Positions 57,404-64,000 of a DNA stretch of 64,000 bases are shown piece by piece. The notes under the pieces are model-generated. The model saw only the letters and a list, made by a program, of their open reading frames with translations. It was not told the DNA's origin and did no database searches. The position numbers and the translations under genes are program-made. Source of the stretch: Pipra filicauda (taxonomy: Eukaryota; Chordata; Aves; Passeriformes; Pipridae); assembly GCF_003945595.2 (NCBI RefSeq), contig NW_024104405.1, positions 172,748 through 236,747 on the forward strand. The letters run 5' to 3'. How positions within the stretch are numbered: the first letter of the stretch is position 1; every line of letters starts with the position of its first letter.

Positions 57404-57965
57404 TCACAGAATCCCAGGATGGGTCAGGCTGGGAGGGACCACAGCTGGGTCATCTGGTCCAACCTCCCTGCTCCAGCAGGGTCATCCCAGAGCACATGGC
57501 ATAGGATTGTGTCCAGATGGCTAGAATATCTCCAGTGAGGGAGACTCCACACCCACTCTGGGCAACCTGTTCCTGTGCTCAGTCACCTCCACAGTGAAGA
57601 AGTTCTTCTTTGTGTTCAGGTGGAACTTCCTGGGCATCAGTTCCTGCCTGTTCCTCTTCTCCCATTGCTGAGCCTCCCCACCCTAAGCAGAGGCTGGTCC
57701 ATCCCCTGACCCCTCCCAGCACACACTGACACAGGTGGGGTCCCCTCTCAGTTGTCTCTCCTTAAGGCTGAACAGCCCCAGCTCCCTCAGCCTTCCCTTG
57801 TCAGAGAGATGCTCCAGTCCCTTCATCATCTGAACTGCCCTCCACTGGACTCTGTCCAGCAGCTCCATGTCTCTGTTGCCCTGAAGAGCCCAGAACTGGA
57901 CAGAGCACTCCAGATGAGCCTCACCAGGGCTGGGTAGAGGGGCAGGATCACCACCAGCCACACCT
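57404..57965 (-). mobile_element. CR1 LINE fragment, about 560 bp, distinct subfamily
   Basis: The plus strand reads CACAGAATCCCAGGATGGG, TCAGGCTGGGAGGGACCAC, ATCTGGTCCAACCTCCCTGC, AGGGTCATCCCAGAGCAC, CCAGATGGCTAGAATATCTCC, GAGACTCCACACCC, TCTGGGCAACCTGTTCC, GTGAAGAAGTTCTTC, CTGAACAGCCCCAGCTCCC, and near its end CTCTGTCCAGCAGCTCC, TGTCTCTGTTGCCCTG and GGGGCAGGATCACC. This wording is of a CR1 subfamily different from the short copies elsewhere. A 105-codon minus frame inside it (57683-58000) is a remnant of the element. Confidence 0.93.
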
Positions 57966-59654
57966 GCCAGGAGGGCACCGAAGCAGAACGATTTCCCCAA
58001 ATGCAGGTTTCATCGCTTAAAAGGATTCCCCGCACAGCAGCTAATCCAGGCCACGCCACGCAGCCCTGAAAGGGTCAGGGAAGATGGGCAGCGAGAGCAG
58101 CACTACCTGCTGCCCTTTTGGGGGATGTGGGGAGGGGAGGAGGGCCCAAGGGGAGCCCATTCACGTGCATGGCTGCAAACGGGGGTCTCCCGCAGAGACG
58201 GCCCCTCTGCCGTGCTCCTGAGTGTCTCCAAAGCAAAATGGATGAGCAGCTCCCTTTCAATCAGGCTGAATTATGAGTGCAGCGATTTGCTGGACGTTTT
58301 ACATGAACCAGAAGATGTGTTATCTGATGAAAATTGCTTTATTTAATATCCCGGCCTGACAAGCAGTGAACTGTACATCTCCTGGAGAATTTAGCAGTGC
58401 AGATGATTTTACTCAGCTGGAAGGATTAAGGAATTGTACCCCTTTTTTCCCCAAAAACACTCACAGCAGAAAACTGCCCAGAGAAACTCTGAGGAGCTGG
58501 GGTTGCCAAGGTGACCAGGACTCTGAGGAAATACAAAAGGTTGGGGTTTTCCCCAACAAGAAAACATTGCAGTTAGGAGTGCTTTGCCACTCTCATCCCC
58601 CAAAAAAACCAATTATTGGAAAGAAAAAGCAAAAATGTCAGGAAGGAGATCAGATCTAGCTCTCAGAGCTGCCTTGAGGACACAGGACTTGTCTAACTAC
58701 CAAATGAAGGCTGAGCTTCAGAGAAGGTCTTCTCGTTGTACTGCTATGATGGATGGGAAGACCGTCTGGGAGCCTTCTACAGGATGGGGGACCAGAGGCA
58801 GAGCTCAGTCTCCCATGGCTCAGGGCACTGAATGGGTGTGGGACCATCCCAGCTCCTCTGGGCTCTCCTCTTCCAGCAAGCACTTGTTAGTCCAGGTTTG
58901 CCCAGTGAAAAGTGGATAGGGAGTGAGATTGGTCTTCAAAACAGGTGCCCTTCCTTATCTTACAGTAAGGATCTATCCAGCAGTTGATTTCCCAGCAGAG
59001 CCAGGCTCTTCTTCGTGGCCATGAGTAATAAGCCTGAGGTTTTCACAAAGAAAATCCTCCAGGCTGAGCAGCAAGCAGGACATCTCTGGGCAGGTTTGAA
59101 ACGCAGCTTCAGTGCAGAACAGAATTTCTCAAGTCTTTGCTTCAGGAAAAGCAGCCACTACCCTGACCTTGCTCCTTAAAACAGAAGAGAGCACAGCCCT
59201 CTGCAAAAGTGAATAAACCTTTCCTAATAACAGCACAGAAAACAGATGGGCAGCTCTGTAATAAACCAGACCCTGCCAAAGCAGATGCCACCAGGCAGCT
59301 GAAAGCTGAAGAGTCCTGGATTACCAGTCTCTCTTGAAGATCTTGCCATAAACTCATTGTATGGACTCCCCCTGCTTTGGTACGAGGCTCCCGTTGCTGC
59401 AGACATAACACAGGAACACAACTGAGCAGACTTTATCCATGCTGGCAGTCTTATCCAAATCCAAGGCTTTTATTATAACTGAAGGCTACTCTGATTTATG
59501 GTGCTGTTTTTAAGCAGCACATAATTAAGTGATAGAACTCATTGTCATCGGACGCTGCAGAAGCCAAAGCATAAATGGGTTCAAACAACAATTAAAGACA
59601 CGGAGAGATCCATCAAGGGCAATTACACACAGGGATAAGCTCAGGAAGTCCTTC
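57966..59654. other. Single-copy sequence, no gene seen
   Basis: No exon or repeat is recognised. A 111-codon plus frame (58584-58919) has no domain. Confidence 0.5.
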
Positions 59655-59820
59655 AGCTGCAAATTGCCATGAGTTGGAAGCATCTCATAGGAAGTATCAC
59701 AAGGGACTTGCCATGGTCTTGTATCTTGCCCTGAACATTCGCTGCTGGCACCACTAGGAACAGGATATTGGGCTGGAGGCACCTTTGATCCGGGCCATTC
59801 CAATGTCTACACTGAGTGAC
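59655..59820 (+). mobile_element. Ancient CR1-like LINE tail
   Basis: CACTAGGAACAGGATATTGG, then GCTGGAGGCACCTTTGATCC and GGGCCATTCCAATG, closely follows the pattern GACAGGATACTGGGCTAGATG, then GACCTTTGGTCTGACCC and AGTATGGC, known from old CR1/L3-type ends shared by birds, turtles and crocodilians. The match is partial and only the last 60 or so bases are clear. Recognised from memory of the pattern, not from an alignment. Confidence 0.55.
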
Positions 59821-62800
59821 CTCTGACAGATCTACTCTCTCCAAAAGGCACTAGGCCAGGACGGGTCTAGATTGTGGTTTAGGGCCACAAGATACAGACC
59901 TGACTTAAAAGCTGTATCTTCTCCATCTGGAAGACTGAGCCAGAACCTCAGGTCAGGAGATCGGGACATCTTCCAAGCTGCAGTCTTCAAGAAGCCCTTC
60001 AAAAAGGAGGTTTCATTAAAGGAATTTCCTATGGAAGAAAAACAAATGTCGCAATGTTTGGTACGGCTTTCTGATTGCCTAAGTTGGTAATGCTTTAAAA
60101 AAAAAAGAAATAAATATCTGAGGAGAACATGAACATCATCTCAGCTCACAGAACACGAAGGCAAATTTCCCACAGTGGCGGTGCTGGCAGGGGTCAGCAC
60201 AGCCAAAGTGCAAGAGCTGAGCTTCAGCCTCGGGAAATCACCTTCCCAGGTGAGGTTGGTGCCCTGCATTCACAGGACTGAACAGTTCCACTTCGAGGGG
60301 AGACTTGATGAACCCAGAAATGCACTTGAGCAACCTGGAACATCATCTCTTTGAAGAGGACTGCTGGAAAAGGAGGCTGATTTCTCAGCAGTCACCTTTG
60401 ATTGGATTAACATCAGCGTTGGTGAGGGAATTTCCCGGTCTGGACTTCTCCAGATGCTACAAATCCTCCCTTGTATAATAAAAACAAGGGTTGAAGTAAA
60501 GCAAGCTGGGTCCAAACCCATAGATGATTCATGTTTATTTGTCTAACTTTGAGATCTTTGACAGAATCTGCTCAACCATACAGAGGTGGTGTGGGAAAAC
60601 AGAGTGTGAAACTGAGCGTGTTCACAGGAATTATTCTGAGCTGTAAATTATGGCAAAAAATAAAATACAAAGGAAAATCTGGCCCTATAATTCATGCATA
60701 GGCCTTTTAGTGGGAGGGTGTTTTGCAAGGATAGAGGGATGTCATAATCAAAACTAGCTCTTTAACTCGCTTTTAAATGGAAATCAAAGGGACCATCATC
60801 TGAGAAGTCTCAACATTTAATCTCCGAAAATTTTCCACCCACAGAAATTTTGGCCAGCCCAGGCCTAGAGAGGACTTCCCTACAATGTCTTGGGCTGGCT
60901 CAAGAAAGCCTTAGCAAATAATAAATGCCAGGCTTGTGGGCACAGAGCGGTGGGATTACACAGCACCTCCCTTCCATAAGCCTGGGAGCATGAACATCGC
61001 ATTGGGCAACACAAAGGGGAGGTGACAGTCCTGGAAAAGCCACAGGGCAGGCTGAAGGATGGACAATAACCACAGTCAAAGCGAAGCATCTTGCCAGTGC
61101 TCAGGTGGGGAGGCACAACACACAAGTTTTACTGTAGATGGAAGGGCTGGCAGAGGTGCTGGGACAGGCTCAGGACCAGGCTGGTTTAATATCTTGCTCC
61201 AATTTAGCAGCAACCAGAGCAGTAAGTATGAGCTCAGCCTGTTGATTTAATCAAGCCCCAAACAGCCCCCCCAGGAGAGCCAGGCAGGTTCAAGGCACTG
61301 GCTAATACACCAACAGAACTGAGAAGCTCTATATGATTCAGGCACCATCCCTGAATCAGGAAATAAAGTTTCCTAAGTCCTAACGCCTCCCTGCTGCACC
61401 ACTGGAGCTCCACCTTCGCCTTCCCCAGGTCCAGGTGGAGCTGAGACACCTTTCCTCTGCTGAGCACATTGTCCCAATCTCATCATCTGAGCTCCCACAC
61501 CACAAAGGTCCCCACTTGTCCCTCCATCCCAGCAAACCTACCTCCTTCTGTCTGAACCTTCTCCAGCTGATAACTCCTCCTCATTTGTAGCCCAGGTGTA
61601 ACCCGGATGTCCAGGCACCACCATAAGGACACAGCTGCCCTAGCACAGCACCCCAAATACAGGAAACTTTAATTTCCCTTTTGCCAGGGAAATTTTGAGC
61701 GTCCAGCTTTGTCAGCAGCTGCAGAACAGGAGCACAGAGCAGAGAACAAACATTTTGGCAAGTGAGTAACGTGGGACACGGTTGGAAAATAAGGTACTCT
61801 AGAAAGAGAAATATTTTAGGCTCCTGAGAAAACGGGATTCTTTTCAACTTTCCAGACAGATTATATTGGCCAGTTCGTGTACCATTTATCGCCTTGCCCA
61901 GCAATTTACAACCTGGGGGGTTTGCTCTTTTTGTTGCTCTTTTTAGCCCAACAAAATGCTCTTGGCTTTGCAGGCCTTGTCTGGGTGAAGTCAGCGAGCT
62001 GGCACAGGTGGAACCGCTGTCTGCCCATGTAGAAGAGTTTATGTAGCAGGACAGTCTCATTACCACAAACTTGCTTAGGCAAATGAGCCAGCTAAGATTT
62101 CCTATCACTGCCCACGGCAGGGAACCTCAGTGCTTTTATAGTCCCAGCTTCAAAGCAGCTCCTGGATAAAAAAAAATCCCTGTTTGGAGAAGGAAGAGGG
62201 GAGTGGATTTTGTCTGTATAGTTGATTTCCTCTTCTCTTTCTCATTTGATTCAATGTGGGAGCGTGTTCAGGTTGTAGGAGGTGACTTGCTTAACAGTCA
62301 CAAGACTTTTTCAAAGGCACAGCCTTCCCTCCAAGCAGCCAAGCTGTGAATTTACCCATTCCTCTTCAAAAATCCATTGTACAGCCAGATCCCTTCAGCC
62401 AAGAATGCAGACCTGTCAAATCTCAGGCGCTGAGCAGGAGGTGTGCAATCTGCCCTGACCCTCTGCTCCCTTCCAGCTCAGCCTGGCTCTCCCCTGATCC
62501 CTGACCTCGGGTGCCAGATGGCCCCACCTCTGTTTGGCCCATGCCTGGTGCCGGGGGTGGTCACAGTCCTGGGGGGCAGCTGGGAATCTGCCTCCTGCTG
62601 CTGGAGGAGGATGCCCAGTGCTCAGATGCTTCTCTGGCCATAATTGTCCTCCAGCTTTTCCCTGCTGCCCTTCCCCTCCTTGCTGCATGATCAAGCACAG
62701 CATCATCTCCCCTGTCAGCACTGGAGAAACCCGAGAATGGTCCATCTCCAGCCTGTGAGCACTTTCATCCTGGCTTGTGCAGAGTATCCCAGAAGAACGC

Positions 62801-63050
62801 AGCTGTCTCGGTCCAGGATCATTTTTGTAAAGCAGGAGAGAAGATAGGCTCTTCCCCCTGCTTTTTTCCCCTGATTTATTTATTCATTGCATAACATCTT
62901 GTCCACAAACATCCCAGCTTGGTTAAATCTTTGACATGTAAAACATTTCCAGAAATTCTTGCTGCCATCCGACAAGACAGATGAGTAAGACTTGGCTTTT
63001 TTTTTTTTTTTTTTAAAGACTCCTCACTTTTCTTCTGTTTTCTTCTTTCT
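59821..63050. other. Single-copy sequence, no gene seen
   Basis: About 3.2 kb with no recognised exon or repeat. A 175-codon minus frame (61581-62108) has no domain. An 18-base T tract lies at about 62997-63014. Confidence 0.5.
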
Positions 63051-63500
63051 AGTGTGACTTTGTCTCTGGCTTTCCCAAAGCAATGCACTCATTTATCAGG
63101 CTTGGGAGCTCTTACTCGTTGGCAGACTCCGAGTCTTTCCGCTTGGCTCGGGGCTCTCGGCCGCCATATGGAACGAGTTGCACGTTTTCACTCCTTATCG
63201 GAGTTTAAGATGGAAATATTTCCTTGCTTCTTCTTGGGGCATTTCTGCAATTGCACACATGCTGGGAGTATTTAACCCTGACATTGCTGATGAGTAGCTG
63301 TTGCTATTAAAATGCCATCGAAGATTGAACTGGAAGTCTTTTACGGTGAGCCACGCCAGGAGTTTGATTCTGTTCCTGGTTACAAATAGTTCCTTTAATA
63401 GTTTTGGAGTTACATGAATATAACAGAGGAGAATCTGGCTCGCTGTCTATTTGTCTGTCTGCTTGTCTCTCTGAAGAGACAACTTTCTCTCCCTCTCTGC
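63051..63500. promoter_or_regulatory. Possible promoter or 5' region with YY1-like word
   Basis: CpGs are retained in GACTCCGAGTCTTTCCGC, TCGGGGCTCTCGGCCGCCATATGG and AACGAGTTGCACG. GGCCGCCAT (63159-63167) resembles a YY1 site. TATTTAA (about 63267-63273) and TATTAAAATG (63305-63314) are AT-rich. The stretch lies directly upstream of the two ATG-plus-donor combinations, so it may be a promoter. No TATA box or initiator is clear. Confidence 0.3.
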
Positions 63501-63539
63501 ACATTGATCCAGTTTTGCTCTAGTGCTGCTGTAGCGGCG

Positions 63540-63552
63540 ATGGTCTGCGAAG
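63540..63552 (+). CDS. Possible first coding exon, partial (continues beyond a splice donor)
   Basis: GCGGCGATGG at 63534-63543 is a strong Kozak context (G at -3 and +4). The frame reads Met-Val-Cys-Glu and reaches AAG|GTAAGA, a consensus splice donor, with GT at 63553-63554. That would end the exon in phase 1 after four codons plus one base. The stretch to its left (about 63430-63535) has the CT-rich, stop-containing look of a 5' untranslated region. I do not recognise a gene with this start, and the next exon would have to lie beyond the window or further right. Short coding first exons are common in vertebrate genes, but the same arrangement arises by chance at a modest rate. Confidence 0.25.
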
Positions 63553-63554
63553 GT

Positions 63555-64000
63555 AAGAAAAGCTATTCCCTCTCCATCCTGCCTTCATTAAAATAGATGA
63601 CAGCTGAAGACAGATAATTTTTCAGGCACAGATCTTCCATGCATGAATCTACCACTGCTATGCATCTACATGGAACAGGGGAAAAAATTCCTCAAGCTAA
63701 AGTCATGCATCATACTCAGGGTTCGTTCCAGCCCTTCTCTTTAGCACAGGCTACCAGTCAGCAGAGTCGTGGTAAGTAGGGTGTGAGCCCAACAAAGCCA
63801 GGCTCTCTAGATTAGTGGTGACAGAAGAGCAGTCCTCCAGGACCACTGCTGACCTGGGAAGTCCAGGAGATGGTGAGAGGTTTGAACTGCAGCCCCAGGT
63901 TCCTCGGTCAGGTCACACCCACACAACAGTAACAGCACCAGAAGGGAACTTACTTTCGCTGCCAGGGTGGTGCTCCAAGAGGCTTCAGGAAATCCTGCAG
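63555..64000. other. Possible intron start or single-copy sequence, no gene seen
   Basis: No acceptor followed by a recognisable coding exon is visible before the window ends. Confidence 0.4.

Noticed and set aside
57683..58000. 105-codon minus frame with a retroelement-like sequence
   Set aside because: It lies within the CR1 fragment 57404-57965 and is truncated.
63715..63735. Possible tRNA B-box (GGTTCGTTCC)
   Set aside because: It lacks the invariant bases of GGTTCGANNCC, and there is no A-box or cloverleaf upstream.

Overview
The window looks like a piece of a bird nuclear chromosome. The main evidence is about 20 copies or fragments of CR1, the dominant retrotransposon of birds. Most are 3'-end fragments, recognisable by the ATTCTATG-type tail and the conserved block before it, and they occur in both orientations. 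The rest is mixed-GC single-copy sequence with isolated CpG-rich islets and long simple or satellite arrays. I cannot name the species or chromosome from sequence alone. No prokaryotic, organellar or viral gene is visible.

I find no convincing protein-coding gene, tRNA, rRNA, CRISPR array or intact transposon. Nearly all long open frames fall inside tandem arrays whose unit lacks stop codons, inside CR1 fragments, or in GC-rich single-copy DNA where they match no family I recognise. The best hint of a gene is at the right edge. An ATG in strong Kozak context at 63540 runs straight into a consensus splice donor at 63553, and a second ATG-plus-donor lies at 63312-63347. This could be the first exon of a gene continuing to the right, but I cannot identify it.

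Layout: 1-1.4 kb is single-copy sequence. 1.4-2.46 kb is a 21-bp minisatellite with a degenerate right flank. 2.5-11 kb is single-copy sequence with CR1 fragments, including two in opposite orientation meeting in a hairpin at 7.3 kb. 11.05-11.33 kb is a CpG island with a G-quadruplex-type run and a near-perfect CTCF core. 11.6-22.6 kb is single-copy sequence with CR1 and possible regulatory blocks near 15.0, 18.05 and 20.3 kb. 22.6-23.03 kb is an A-rich array with a period of about 11 bp. 23-46 kb is mostly single copy, with CR1 at 30.4, 35.5, 36.7, 40.6 and 41.3 kb, a CpG-rich block at 26.1-26.6 kb and an AT-rich block at 33.7-34.0 kb ending in a very long T tract. 47.06-48.01 kb is a CpG-rich stretch with two poly-C tracts leading into a large C/T-rich array. 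48.4-57.4 kb holds two adjacent CR1 pieces and then a long nearly repeat-free stretch (49.1-57.4 kb). Its right half (54.5-55.7 kb) is the most enhancer-like part of the window and contains a perfect 11-bp-arm hairpin. 57.4-58.0 kb is a long older CR1. 58-64 kb is single copy with one ancient repeat tail at 59.7 kb.

My reading is a gene-poor stretch, intergenic or deep intronic, with several blocks that could be distal regulatory DNA. The regulatory calls rest on motif content and absence of repeats, not on a conservation test, so they carry low confidence. I did not find a clear previously undescribed system. The best follow-up targets are the 54.5-55.7 kb block, the 11.1-11.3 kb island and the possible 5' exon at 63.5 kb.
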